Shown: one piece after another, positions 1 through 7,272 of the stretch
How positions within the stretch are numbered: the first letter of the stretch is position 1
How the letters are laid out: every line of letters starts with the position of its first letter
Source: Chloroflexi bacterium RBG_16_68_14
GTDB lineage: Bacteria; Chloroflexota; Dehalococcoidia; DSTF01; RBG-16-68-14
Assembly (NCBI GenBank): GCA_001796995.1
Contig: MGOB01000075.1
Coordinates: 11,594-25,457, forward strand
DNA: 13,864 nt
Reading direction: 5' to 3'
Program-made: the position numbers and the translations under genes
The notes under the pieces: generated by a model
What the model saw: the letters and a program-made list of their open reading frames with translations, nothing else
What the model was told of the DNA's origin: nothing
Databases searched by the model: none

Positions 1-498
1 CCGCGCCAGTCCTTCCGCAACGCCTACTCCGGCTTGTCCGGCATCCTTGCCCAGCGGGTGCTCAACGGGCGACCGGTCGTGGTCTACGAGGACGGCCTCC
101 AGTCGCGGGACATCGTCTACGTGGAGGACGTGGCCGACGCGAACCTTTTCGTCATGGAGCGCGATGACACCGATTTCCAGGCGTTCAACGTGGGCACCGG
201 TCGCGACGTGAGCGTGCTGGAGTTCGCCCGAGTTCTGGCCTCCAAGTTCGGGGTAACGCCCGAGATCGAGATGACGGAGGAGTTTCGCCTGGGCGATGTC
301 CGCCACCTGGTGCCCGATGTCGGCAGGCTGGCCCGCCTGGGCTGGCGGGCCATCACCACGCTGGAGGAGGCATCGCGGGCGTATGCGGAGTGGATCGTCA
401 ACCAGCCGGAGGTGAAGGACAACGCCGCCGCCGCTATCGACGATATGCGCCGTCGCGGCGTCATCCTCCAGGCCCGGAGCAGGAGACTGGCGGCGTGA
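1..498 (+). CDS. NAD-dependent sugar-nucleotide epimerase/dehydratase, C-terminal part (5'-truncated)
   Basis: The reading frame is open from base 1 to the TGA at 496-498, so only the C-terminal ~165 residues of an extended short-chain dehydrogenase/reductase are present. The visible part begins with PRQSFRNAYSG and continues through YEDGLQSRDIVYVEDVADAN and NVGTGRDVSV. These match the substrate-binding half of UDP-glucose 4-epimerase / dTDP-sugar epimerase-type enzymes, in which the (S)RDFVYVxDV segment and the NxGTG loop are hallmarks. The Rossmann glycine motif and the YxxxK catalytic pair lie upstream of the window. The family makes nucleotide-sugar donors in the cytoplasm by epimerising or dehydrating the hexose, which fits the glycosyltransferases that follow. 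The next gene starts on the last base of this stop codon (TGATG), implying translational coupling. The exact substrate cannot be told from this fragment. Confidence 0.9.
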   Translation, partial: PRQSFRNAYSGLSGILAQRVLNGRPVVVYEDGLQSRDIVYVEDVADANLFVMERDDTDFQAFNVGTGRDVSVLEFARVLASKFGVTPEIEMTEEFRLGDVRHLVPDVGRLARLGWRAITTLEEASRAYAEWIVNQPEVKDNAAAAIDDMRRRGVILQARSRRLAA

Positions 499-1418
499 TG
501 GGAACCGGCGTCTCGGTGGTGGTCATCGCCCAGAACGAGGAGGCGAACATCCGCTCGTGCCTTGAGTCGGCCCGCTGGGCGGCCGAGGTGGTGGTGGTGG
601 ATGGCGGCAGCCGCGACCGCACGCCCGAGATCGCGGCATCGATGGGGGCGCGGGTGCATCACAACCCCTGGCCGGGCTTCTCCGACCAGTGGGACCTGGC
701 GATCAGCTTGGCCAGCCAGGACTGGGTCTTCCTCCTGGCAGCGGACGAGTGCGTGACCGAGGAGCTGGCGCGGCAGGTCCGGCAGGTGGCAGCCAGAGGA
801 AACGGCATCTATGACGGCTACTACGTCCGCCGGCAGACCTCCTTCCTCGACCGGCCAATGCGCCACTGCGGCTGGGGCGACCAGCGGGAGCTCCGCCTCT
901 TCCGGCGCGGCCGGGGACGGATGGACGGCCGGCTTGTCCACGAGCGGCTCGTCGTCGACGGCCCGGTGGGCGAGCTGGGGGGTCGGCTTCTCCACAACAG
1001 TCACCCCACCGTCCACGAGTACCTGGCCAACCTCAACCGTTGCACGTCGCTGGAGGCGGAAGAGGCGCTGGCGCTGGGCGTGCGGCGGAGCTGGCTCCCA
1101 CCCATCGGCCCGCTGCTGCGGGCGGCGCGACGCTGGCTCGCCGGCGATAGGAGCTACGCAGCGGCCTACGCGATTCTGAAGGAGGAGCTGAAGAACCGGG
1201 TGGAGTGGGTCCCGCTCCAGCCCTTTGCGCCGCTGCTGCGCTTCCTGCAGATGTACGTCCTCCAGCGAGGCTTCCTGGACGGGCGGCACGGGCTGTACCT
1301 GTCGCTGCTCTCCGCGGTCTACGTCTTCGTGAAGCAGGTCAAGCTCTGGGACCTGCGCCGCGCCCAGACACAAGCGGCCAGCCGGGTGATGCTATCTGAG
1401 GTCGAGGTGAGGAGATGA
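498..1418 (+). CDS. Glycosyltransferase family 2 (WaaE/KdtX-like)
   Basis: A cytoplasmic, membrane-associated GT-A glycosyltransferase of 306 residues, expected to add one sugar from a nucleotide-sugar donor to a growing lipid-linked glycan. The family start VSVVVIAQNEEANI (residues 5-18) and VVVVDGGSRDRTPEIA (31-46) form the nucleotide-binding half. The segment around residues 58-84 (WPGFSDQW, then DWVFLLAADE) matches the WaaE/KdtX-like subgroup of family 2. Canonical members read LDADE here. In this protein Ala81 replaces the first Asp of the DxD pair while Asp83 is kept. The C-terminal third is basic with short hydrophobic stretches (about 240-290), suggesting peripheral membrane contact. 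The ATG at 498 was chosen because it overlaps the upstream stop by one base and lies just before the family's first beta strand. The frame is open further upstream without recognisable sequence. The acceptor and sugar are unknown. Confidence 0.9.
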   Translation: MGTGVSVVVIAQNEEANIRSCLESARWAAEVVVVDGGSRDRTPEIAASMGARVHHNPWPGFSDQWDLAISLASQDWVFLLAADECVTEELARQVRQVAARGNGIYDGYYVRRQTSFLDRPMRHCGWGDQRELRLFRRGRGRMDGRLVHERLVVDGPVGELGGRLLHNSHPTVHEYLANLNRCTSLEAEEALALGVRRSWLPPIGPLLRAARRWLAGDRSYAAAYAILKEELKNRVEWVPLQPFAPLLRFLQMYVLQRGFLDGRHGLYLSLLSAVYVFVKQVKLWDLRRAQTQAASRVMLSEVEVRR

Positions 1419-2233
1419 AGGTCATGGCTGAGGACGAGATCGAGGTCTTAAGGGAATACGCTGCCCGCTCAGCAGCGATGGGCAACCAACACGTCTCCAA
1501 CCTCTCCAACCGCTATGCCATCCACGACTACCGGCTGATGGCAGACGAGCTCCGGGCTGTTGCCGGAGGCGGCCGGCTGCTGGACTGGGGCTGCGGATAC
1601 GGCCACATGAGCTATCTGCTCCGCCGCCGGGGGTTCCAGGTGACAGGGCTGACGGTGCCAGACGAGAATAACCTCTCGGACTCCTGGAATCTGCTCATCC
1701 GGGAGCAGGGCCAGGAGGTCATCGTGGCCGGGGACGATATCGCCCTGCCGTTCGAGGACGGCTCCTTTGATATCGTCTTGTCCTGCGGCGTCCTGGAGCA
1801 TGTCGACGACGAGGCAGGCTCCGTCAAGGAGATCGCACGCATCCTCAGGCCGGGCGGCTACTTCTTCGTCTATCAGCTCCCCAACTGGCTCAGCGTGGTG
1901 GAGTGGCTGAGCGAGCGGTTGCTGGGCGTCGCTCATGAGCGGCGCTACCGCTTTCGCGACGCGGCCCGTCTTCTGGCCGAGGCCGGTTTCTCTGTTCGCT
2001 CCCGGCGGCACGGCTCGATGATCCCGAAGAACCTGGACCGGCTGCCCGTCCTGCGCCGGCTGTTCGACCGGTACTACCGTCAGGTCGCAGCGCTGGATGG
2101 ACTGCTCGTGCGCGCGCCCCTTCTCAACCTGTTCTCCGGCACGTGGGAGATCGTCGCCCAGCGGACCGACGCGCGCGGTCTGGTGGCAGAGGAGAGCGGT
2201 GTGCGCGAACAAGAGCTCGTGGGGGTGGACTGA
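1415..2233 (+). CDS. SAM-dependent class I methyltransferase
   Basis: A 272-residue soluble methyltransferase. Motif I, LLDWGCGYG (55-63), is the SAM-binding glycine loop. LPFEDGSFDIVLSCGVLEHV (111-130) is the motif around the fourth strand that is typical of the Methyltransf_11/ubiE-like group, and ILRPGGYFFVYQ (143-154) follows it. The ATG overlaps the previous stop as ATGA, and GAGGTGAGGAG lies directly in front, so the start is well supported. A second ATG three codons later (1424) is a less likely alternative. Its position between two glycosyltransferases suggests that it methylates a sugar of the glycan or a nucleotide-sugar precursor; that role is inferred from context. The C-terminal ~70 residues (RLPVLRRLFDRYYRQV onward) show no motif I recognise. 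Confidence 0.88.
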   Translation: MKVMAEDEIEVLREYAARSAAMGNQHVSNLSNRYAIHDYRLMADELRAVAGGGRLLDWGCGYGHMSYLLRRRGFQVTGLTVPDENNLSDSWNLLIREQGQEVIVAGDDIALPFEDGSFDIVLSCGVLEHVDDEAGSVKEIARILRPGGYFFVYQLPNWLSVVEWLSERLLGVAHERRYRFRDAARLLAEAGFSVRSRRHGSMIPKNLDRLPVLRRLFDRYYRQVAALDGLLVRAPLLNLFSGTWEIVAQRTDARGLVAEESGVREQELVGVD

Positions 2234-2239
2234 GCAGCC

Positions 2240-3367
2240 ATGTGTCGGGTCGCCGTCGATGCGCGCATCTCGCGTTCTTGGAGCACCGGCGTTGGTGTGT
2301 ACACGGTACGGCTGGTGCAGGCGCTGGCGGAGGTGGCCCCACGGCACGCCTACCTGCTGCTCACCGCTGCCCAGGCGCCGCCCGCGCCTCTGCCGCCCGA
2401 AAGCCCCATCGAGCAGCGGACGGCGCCGTACGCGGTCGGAGGCTTAGGCCAGCACCTGTGGCTGCCGCTGGCGCTGCGTTCGCTGGGCATTGACCTGCTT
2501 ATCATCACCCATCCCGCCAGCGCGCCTCTCTGGTCGCCCTGCCCGCGTCTGGTCTTCGTCCACGACCTCATCCCGCTGACGCAGCCGCGCTTCTACAACG
2601 CGGCGAAGCGTCTCTACTACCGGACCGTCGTCCGCTGGAGCCTGCGGAGGGCCGCGCGGGTGCTGGTCGACTCGGAGAGCACGCGGCGAGACTGCCAGCG
2701 GCTGCTGGGTCTCACGGCGGAGCGGCTGTGCGTCGTGTACGGCGGCGTCGGCGAGCAGTACCACGAAAGCACGAACGGTTCGAAGGCCACATCTGCGCGA
2801 CCCTACGTCCTGTACGTGGGCAACAAGCGGCCGCACAAGAACGTAGACCGGCTCATCGAGGCGTTTGCCCTGCTCCTGCGCGAAGGCGATCCGGGCTGCG
2901 ACTTGGTCATCGCCGGACGGGACGAGCCCGGCGACATCGAGACGGACGGACGGCGCCTGCGCGCCCTGGCCGAGCGCCTGCACCTGGACGGGCGGGTGCG
3001 CTTCCTGGGCGAGGTATCCGGAGAGGAGCTGCCTGCGCTCTACCGGGGCGCCGAGGTGTTGGCCTACCTCTCCAGCTACGAGGGGTTTGGCCTGCCGCCG
3101 CTGGAGGCGATGGCCTGCGGGACGCCGGTCATCGCTCTCAACGCCTCCTCCCTGCCGGAGGTGGTGGGGGACGGCGGCCTCCTGGTCGATGCCCCGGAGC
3201 CGGCGATCGTGGCGGAGGGCCTGCGGGCCCTCCTGACCGACAGGCCGCTGCGCGACCGGCTGGCTCAGCGGGCGGTGCAGCAGGCGCGGCGCTTCTCGTG
3301 GGAGAAGACCGCCCAAGCCGTCGCTCAGCAGATGGACGCGGCCCTGGAGGCGAGGAAGGCAGCATGA
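2240..3367 (+). CDS. Glycosyltransferase family 4 (MtfB-like, GT-B fold)
   Basis: A 375-residue retaining glycosyltransferase of GT-B fold. The N-terminal domain opens with [19 protein letters not shown] (residues 4-22), the DAR...GxGxY acceptor-side signature of family 4 enzymes related to mannosyltransferase MtfB. The linker [19 protein letters not shown] marks the start of the C-terminal donor domain. The catalytic EGFGLPPLE motif places the two glutamates of the E-x7-E pair at Glu281 and Glu289, followed by [20 protein letters not shown], the nucleotide-binding end of the domain. All key residues are intact and the length is normal for the family. It starts 6 nt after the previous stop with only a weak G-rich ribosome site, so coupling to the upstream gene is likely. 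It probably adds mannose or a related sugar to the repeat unit; sugar specificity is a guess. Confidence 0.93.
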   Translation: MCRVAVDARISRSWSTGVGVYTVRLVQALAEVAPRHAYLLLTAAQAPPAPLPPESPIEQRTAPYAVGGLGQHLWLPLALRSLGIDLLIITHPASAPLWSPCPRLVFVHDLIPLTQPRFYNAAKRLYYRTVVRWSLRRAARVLVDSESTRRDCQRLLGLTAERLCVVYGGVGEQYHESTNGSKATSARPYVLYVGNKRPHKNVDRLIEAFALLLREGDPGCDLVIAGRDEPGDIETDGRRLRALAERLHLDGRVRFLGEVSGEELPALYRGAEVLAYLSSYEGFGLPPLEAMACGTPVIALNASSLPEVVGDGGLLVDAPEPAIVAEGLRALLTDRPLRDRLAQRAVQQARRFSWEKTAQAVAQQMDAALEARKAA

Positions 3368-4059
3368 CGACCGCTCCGCTTCCCCGCGAGGGTGCCTACG
3401 CGGGCGGCCCCTGGTTGTACGAAACGGCGAAGCGGGCGATCGATATCGCCGTGGCCCTGGGAGTGCTGGTGGGGCTCTTGCCGCTGTGGCTCCTCATCGC
3501 CCTGGCCATCAGGCTGACCTCACCGGGCCCTGTCCTTCACCGGGCGCAGGTGGCCGGACGGAACGGCCGGCCGTTCACCTACTTCAAGTTCCGCTCCATG
3601 CACGCCGACGTGGACGACGCGGTGCAGCGCCGCTTCCGGCGTGACTTCATTCGAAACAACAGGCCTTATCGAGTGGAGCGCACGGCCGCCGGTGAGGAGC
3701 GGCCGGTCTACAAGGTGGTGGACGACCGCCGCATCACGCCTCTGGGGAAGGCCATCCGGAAGTTCGGCCTTGATGAGGCCCCTCAGTTCTTGAACGTCCT
3801 GCGGGGAGAGATGAGCGTGGTGGGGCCCCGGCCGCCCCTGCTCTGGGAGGTGCAGTACTACCGGCCCTGGCACTGGGAGCGGCTGGCGGTGAAGCCAGGC
3901 ATCACCGGACCCGCGCAGGTGCGCTCCCGACAGGGCCTCCCCTTCGATGAGATGGCATGCCTGGACATCGACTACGTGCGCCGACGCTCCCTCTGGCTCG
4001 ATCTGGGCATCATCGTGGCGACGCCCTTCGCCATGCTGCGCGATCCGGGAAGGAACTGA
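3364..4059 (+). CDS. Monotopic phosphoglycosyl transferase (undecaprenyl-phosphate sugar-1-phosphate transferase)
   Basis: A 231-residue bacterial sugar transferase (Pfam Bac_transf type) that moves a sugar-1-phosphate from a UDP-sugar to undecaprenyl phosphate, the first membrane step of glycan assembly. Residues 26-49 form the single hydrophobic segment, with Pro40 where PglC-type enzymes break the helix to make a re-entrant anchor. SPGPVLHRAQVAGRNG (53-68) and KFRSM (75-79) are intact. The catalytic dyad is present as GLDEAPQ (Asp137-Glu138), followed by LRGEMSVVGPRPP (146-158) and KPGITGPAQVRSR. This is the catalytic-core form, without the polytopic N-terminal domain of WcaJ/WbaP. About 30 extra residues sit between KFRSM and the dyad. 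The start is an ATGA overlap with the preceding glycosyltransferase. The frame is open far upstream, but that part is the shadow of the neighbouring gene. It is the likely initiating enzyme of the locus. Confidence 0.94.
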   Translation: MTTAPLPREGAYAGGPWLYETAKRAIDIAVALGVLVGLLPLWLLIALAIRLTSPGPVLHRAQVAGRNGRPFTYFKFRSMHADVDDAVQRRFRRDFIRNNRPYRVERTAAGEERPVYKVVDDRRITPLGKAIRKFGLDEAPQFLNVLRGEMSVVGPRPPLLWEVQYYRPWHWERLAVKPGITGPAQVRSRQGLPFDEMACLDIDYVRRRSLWLDLGIIVATPFAMLRDPGRN

Positions 4060-4093
4060 GATGGATAGACGGGGTCTCGAAGGGAGCTCTTAG

Positions 4094-4843
4094 ATGTCGC
4101 GGTATACGGACCTGAGCACGAACCATGTACATCACCCGCATCTTCCGAAAGCCCCGATGAAGCCGCAACAAGAAAGCGCCGTCCACCGTCCTGCCTTCGA
4201 GTCGGCGGGGCAGGCCGTCCATAGCTGGGAAGCGTACTACGCGCCGGAACTCACCTGGTATCGCCACCTGCGGAACGTCCTTCATCACCTGCCCATGTTC
4301 CGCGCGCTCCGGAAGCTTCGCCCCGGGCGGGTGCTGGAGGTGGGCGCGGGCAGCGGCTCTCATAGCATCTTCGTCTCCTACTTCTGCCCGCATGTTGTCT
4401 CTATCGATTTCAGCCGCCCCCTGATCGAACGCTGTGTCCACCACAACCAAAAGCTGCGCGGCCGGGCTCACTTTCTGGCCATGGACGCCTTTCAGCTCGC
4501 CTTTCCGGACCGCGCCTTCGATGTCGTCTTCTCGCAGGGCTTCTTCGAGCACTTTTCGGATGAGGAGATCAGCAGGCTGCTGGCGGAACAGTCCCGCGTG
4601 GCCCGCCGTGTGGTGCTCAGCGTGCCGAACCGCTCCTACGCCGTGCGCGACTTTGGGGATGAGCGGCTCCTAAGCCGCGAGGCGTGGGAGGAGCTGTTGG
4701 GGCGCCTGGGCTACCGGTTGCGCGTCTCCAGGGACTACGCGCCGGCGCGCGCTCGCTTCTGGCGCGGCGGCCGCGATATGTACCTGGCCGTTCTGGAACG
4801 TGCGGCATGCAAGGAGGTTCTTAGTGCGGTCCGAAGCGCTTGA
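4094..4843 (+). CDS. SAM-dependent class I methyltransferase
   Basis: A 249-residue methyltransferase. VLEVGAGSGSHS (80-91) is the SAM-binding motif I. VVSIDFSRPLIERC (101-114) ends the second strand with an acidic residue for the ribose. AFPDRAFDVVFSQGFFEHF (136-154) is the typical fourth-strand region, so it belongs to the Methyltransf_11-like class. The ATG at 4094 has GGGAG about 8 nt upstream. A later in-frame ATG (4157) lacks a ribosome site, although the first ~21 residues (His/Pro-rich) look unconserved, so the shorter form cannot be excluded. It lies 34 nt after the sugar transferase, the largest gap in this gene train, and its tail overlaps the next gene by 20 nt. Glycan or sugar-nucleotide methylation is inferred from context only. 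Confidence 0.85.
   Translation: MSRYTDLSTNHVHHPHLPKAPMKPQQESAVHRPAFESAGQAVHSWEAYYAPELTWYRHLRNVLHHLPMFRALRKLRPGRVLEVGAGSGSHSIFVSYFCPHVVSIDFSRPLIERCVHHNQKLRGRAHFLAMDAFQLAFPDRAFDVVFSQGFFEHFSDEEISRLLAEQSRVARRVVLSVPNRSYAVRDFGDERLLSREAWEELLGRLGYRLRVSRDYAPARARFWRGGRDMYLAVLERAACKEVLSAVRSA
4811..4817 (+). promoter_or_regulatory. Strong ribosome binding site fixing the GTG start at 4824
   Basis: AAGGAGG lies six bases before GTG 4824 and inside the 3' end of the upstream methyltransferase gene. It favours this start over the in-frame GTG at 4800, which has no such site and would add only eight basic residues. Confidence 0.75.
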
Positions 4844-5897
4844 GCTACTCCGCTGTTCCCGTTGCCGACATTACCCGCTCACGCTGGAAACGCGGGTGCA
4901 GGCCGACCAAGAGGTGCGAGAGGGGGAGCTACGGTGCGCCAACTGCGAGGAAAGGTTTCTGATCGCGGGCGGCGTCGTCGAAATGCTACGCGCTCCGTCA
5001 CAACAGGCGGAAGAGGAGCTGGAGAGCATCGACAAGTGGTTGCCACTAGTGAACGAAGTGACGCCGCTCAATGACGACTGGCTGATTGGTCTTCCTCGCA
5101 CGTTTCACAAGGGTGCTGAGACCGACATTGCCGTCAACCTGACGCACTTTCTCGAACTTGTCGACGCGCGGCCCGGGCAACGCGTTCTCGAAGTCGGCGC
5201 GGGAGTCACCTGGCTGTCGAACCTGCTCGCCCGACGAGGTTGTAGCGTGGTCGCAACAGACATCACTCGCCGGCTGTATGTCGGGTTGGATTCCGCCGAC
5301 GTGCTCATGCGCCACTTCGGAACGGTCTACGACCGAGTGACGGCTGACATGAACGACGTGCCGTGTGTGGACGGAGCGTTTGACGTTGTCGTGGCCAACG
5401 CTGTCTTCCACCATAGCGAGGACCTCACCGAGACGTTCAGGGAGATGTGGCGGGTCCTGCGTCCCGGCGGCAGGATGGTCTTTCTGGAGCCCGTGGTGGG
5501 GCCGCTCAACCTCGCGGGCAAAAGGTTCCTCTCGCGGCTGCACGAGGATGGCCTTGGCGATCAGGCCTATCCGATCTGGAGTTACACCCGTGCTGCTCGT
5601 CGGGCCGGCTTCGCACCCCATTCGTTCATCGCGCCCTCTGTTGAGCATCACTTGCGGCACCTGCGGGACGATCCCGACTACCTTGGGAACCGCACGTTAA
5701 AGTACCGCTTGGCGCGGAGTGTGCCCCGGGCGTTTCAAGTCCCGGTTCTTGCCGTCCTGGCGCGCAGAGCGCTCTACCCCGCTGCCCTATACTTGTTCGG
5801 TCTGACGTGCATCTTCGTAGGGCACCGCCTGGATCCGTGGGCGCGGCAGGGCAGGGCTAGGGCGCCAGCGATTCAGTCGGCACAGGTTGATCGCTGA
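4824..5897 (+). CDS. Methyltransferase with N-terminal Trm112-like zinc-ribbon segment
   Basis: A 357-residue two-part protein. Residues 1-55 carry CSRC (Cys11, Cys14) and CANC (Cys38, Cys41), then a short FLIAGGVVEML strand, like the Trm112/YcaR zinc-ribbon fold often found ahead of methyltransferases. A class I SAM domain follows: VLEVGAGVTWLSNLLARRG (121-139), VVATDITRR (142-150), VDGAFDVVVANAVFHH (182-197) and WRVLRPGGRMVFLEP (209-223). The C-terminal ~50 residues include a hydrophobic stretch (AALYLFGLTCIFVG) that may touch the membrane. The GTG start is set by the AAGGAGG at 4811-4817. The gene is visibly less GC-rich than its neighbours: a hand count gives 33 of 60 at 5041-5100, against 44 of 60 at 3121-3180, hinting at a separate origin. 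Its 3' end overlaps the convergent sugar transferase by 41 bp. The substrate is unknown; a glycan role is inferred from position. Confidence 0.87.
   Translation: MRSEALELLRCSRCRHYPLTLETRVQADQEVREGELRCANCEERFLIAGGVVEMLRAPSQQAEEELESIDKWLPLVNEVTPLNDDWLIGLPRTFHKGAETDIAVNLTHFLELVDARPGQRVLEVGAGVTWLSNLLARRGCSVVATDITRRLYVGLDSADVLMRHFGTVYDRVTADMNDVPCVDGAFDVVVANAVFHHSEDLTETFREMWRVLRPGGRMVFLEPVVGPLNLAGKRFLSRLHEDGLGDQAYPIWSYTRAARRAGFAPHSFIAPSVEHHLRHLRDDPDYLGNRTLKYRLARSVPRAFQVPVLAVLARRALYPAALYLFGLTCIFVGHRLDPWARQGRARAPAIQSAQVDR
5857..5897. other. 41-bp tail-to-tail gene overlap at the meeting point of the two gene trains
   Basis: The plus-strand methyltransferase ends with TGA at 5895-5897 and the minus-strand sugar transferase ends with TAG at 5859-5857, so their last ~13 codons are antisense to each other. 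No terminator hairpin is visible between them, and transcripts from the two trains are likely to overlap. Confidence 0.75.
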
Positions 5898-7272
5898 GCT
5901 GACGCTGGTAGGAGGCGGGCAGCAGGCGCTCTCTGCGCAGCATCCGCATGAGCGAGGCGAAGAGCAGCCGCAAGTCCAGCCAGAGGGAGTAGTCCCGCAC
6001 GTAGGCGACGTCAAGGATAGCCTGTTCCTCCGCCGACCAGTCGTTGCCGCTGGCGAGGTGCGGCCCGGTGAGGCCGGGGCGCACCAGCAGCAGCGTCCGC
6101 GACCAGGGCCGGTGCAGGAGATCGGCTGAGGCGGTGAGGGCGCGCGGGCCGACCAGGCTCATCCGTCCCCGCAGGATGTTGAGGATGTTGGGCAGCTTGC
6201 TCAGCCTTCCGCTGGCCGCGGCCTCTCGCAGGCGCCAGCCCAGCGAGGGCTGTCCGCGTGCAACCTCCTGGGGTGGCGGAGCGATGGTCAGCAGGTGGAA
6301 CGGCTTGCTCCGGAGGCCCAGCGCCGGGCGGCGCTCCAGGAGAGCGCCTCCGCCCGAGAGCCGAGCTGCCAGGCACAGCGCGCCCAGCAGGGCGCCGAGC
6401 GCGGGCAATGTGGCAAGGCTGAGGCCATAGTCGACTGCCGTCTTCAGCGTGGCGTCCAGGCCGGTGATGCGGAGCCGTTCCAGTGAGAGCAGGGGCACGA
6501 AGTTGGCCTCCAGCGGCCTGGCGCCGGTGGCCAACAGATGATAGAGGCCGGGCGCCAGCCGCAGGGCGGGCTGATCGCTAGTAGCCGCCATCTCCAGCAG
6601 GTCCCGCTGCGCCTCCCAGCTCACGGCGTGTGGGACGAGGATGAGGTCGCTGGCGCCGTAGGTGAGCGCTAGCTCTGCCGCCGCGCGAGGGTCGCCGAGG
6701 ACGCGGAGGCCGTCCACCACCTCGGCGCCTGTCGGCTGGTAGTCGTCCAGGAAGCCCACTGCCTGCCAGCCTGCGGCCGGGTTGGACAGCCGGCGCGCGA
6801 TGGCGATGGCGTGCTCGTCAGCGCCGATGATGATGGCCCGACGCACCAGCCGGCCGGATCGCCGCAGCCGATAGACTCCTCGCCGGAAGAGGAACCGCTC
6901 ACTCCCCACCAGGAAGCAAGAGAGGCCCCACGACAGGATCAGGGCGCCTCGAGAGAGGTTGACGTCCAGCAGGAAGGCGAGCAGGAGGACGGCGAAAGCG
7001 GCGTAGGTGCAGCCCCGGACGACACCGGCGTACTCCCGGTGCCCGCTGAAGAGATCGTCGAGACGGTACAGTCCGCCTGCGGCCATCAGAGCTAGGGTGA
7101 GCGCTGGGGCGAGCAGCAAGAGCGCCAGGCCGCTGCTGCTACTCTCGGGCCCTCCTGGCCAGCGGGAGACGCCGTAGCGAACGCCGAGGGCACTGGCCGA
7201 TGCCCACAGGAGCATCATCGCGTCGCTGGCCAGCAGTCCGATGACCAGAGCCCGTTGCTCGCGCATACGCAT
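5857..7272 (-). CDS. Polytopic sugar transferase (WcaJ/WbaP-like architecture) with degenerate catalytic motifs
   Basis: A 471-residue protein with the architecture of undecaprenyl-phosphate glucose/galactose phosphotransferases. About four to five hydrophobic segments fill residues 7-125. A Rossmann-like domain (RRAIIIGADEHAIAIARRL, 144-162, then VGFLDD) follows, and then a C-terminal sugar-transferase domain beginning with the helix at about 280-304. The tail of that domain is recognisable: LNILRGRMSLVGPR (364-377), RPGLTGPHLASG (398-409) and DVAYVRDYSLWLDLRLL. The catalytic part is not canonical. The SPGPVxxRQxRxG and KFRSM region reads SGGGALLERRPALGL...KPFHLLTI (306-330). The usual SLDELPQ reads RLSKLPN (356-361), putting Ser358-Lys359 where Asp-Glu should be. 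The ATG overlaps the hddA stop (TGATG). Normal length and an intact frame argue against a pseudogene. It may be non-catalytic, for example structural or regulatory, or may have a changed chemistry. Confidence 0.85.
   Translation of the reverse strand: MRMREQRALVIGLLASDAMMLLWASASALGVRYGVSRWPGGPESSSSGLALLLLAPALTLALMAAGGLYRLDDLFSGHREYAGVVRGCTYAAFAVLLLAFLLDVNLSRGALILSWGLSCFLVGSERFLFRRGVYRLRRSGRLVRRAIIIGADEHAIAIARRLSNPAAGWQAVGFLDDYQPTGAEVVDGLRVLGDPRAAAELALTYGASDLILVPHAVSWEAQRDLLEMAATSDQPALRLAPGLYHLLATGARPLEANFVPLLSLERLRITGLDATLKTAVDYGLSLATLPALGALLGALCLAARLSGGGALLERRPALGLRSKPFHLLTIAPPPQEVARGQPSLGWRLREAAASGRLSKLPNILNILRGRMSLVGPRALTASADLLHRPWSRTLLLVRPGLTGPHLASGNDWSAEEQAILDVAYVRDYSLWLDLRLLFASLMRMLRRERLLPASYQRQLSDQPVPTESLAP

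Noticed and set aside
117..1373. A 418-codon minus-strand frame across the epimerase and GT2 genes
   Set aside because: It runs antisense through two well-supported genes, its translation shows no domain, and it would need to ignore their strong family motifs.
2444..3316. A 290-codon minus-strand frame opposite the GT4 gene
   Set aside because: It is rich in Arg/Gln/Ala/Pro with no recognisable fold and has no ribosome site of note; the plus-strand E-x7-E glycosyltransferase explains this DNA.
5857..7272. Calling the degenerate sugar transferase a pseudogene
   Set aside because: The frame is intact at normal family length, it is translationally coupled to hddA, and the flanking motifs are conserved, so loss of selected catalytic residues is better described as a possible pseudo-enzyme.
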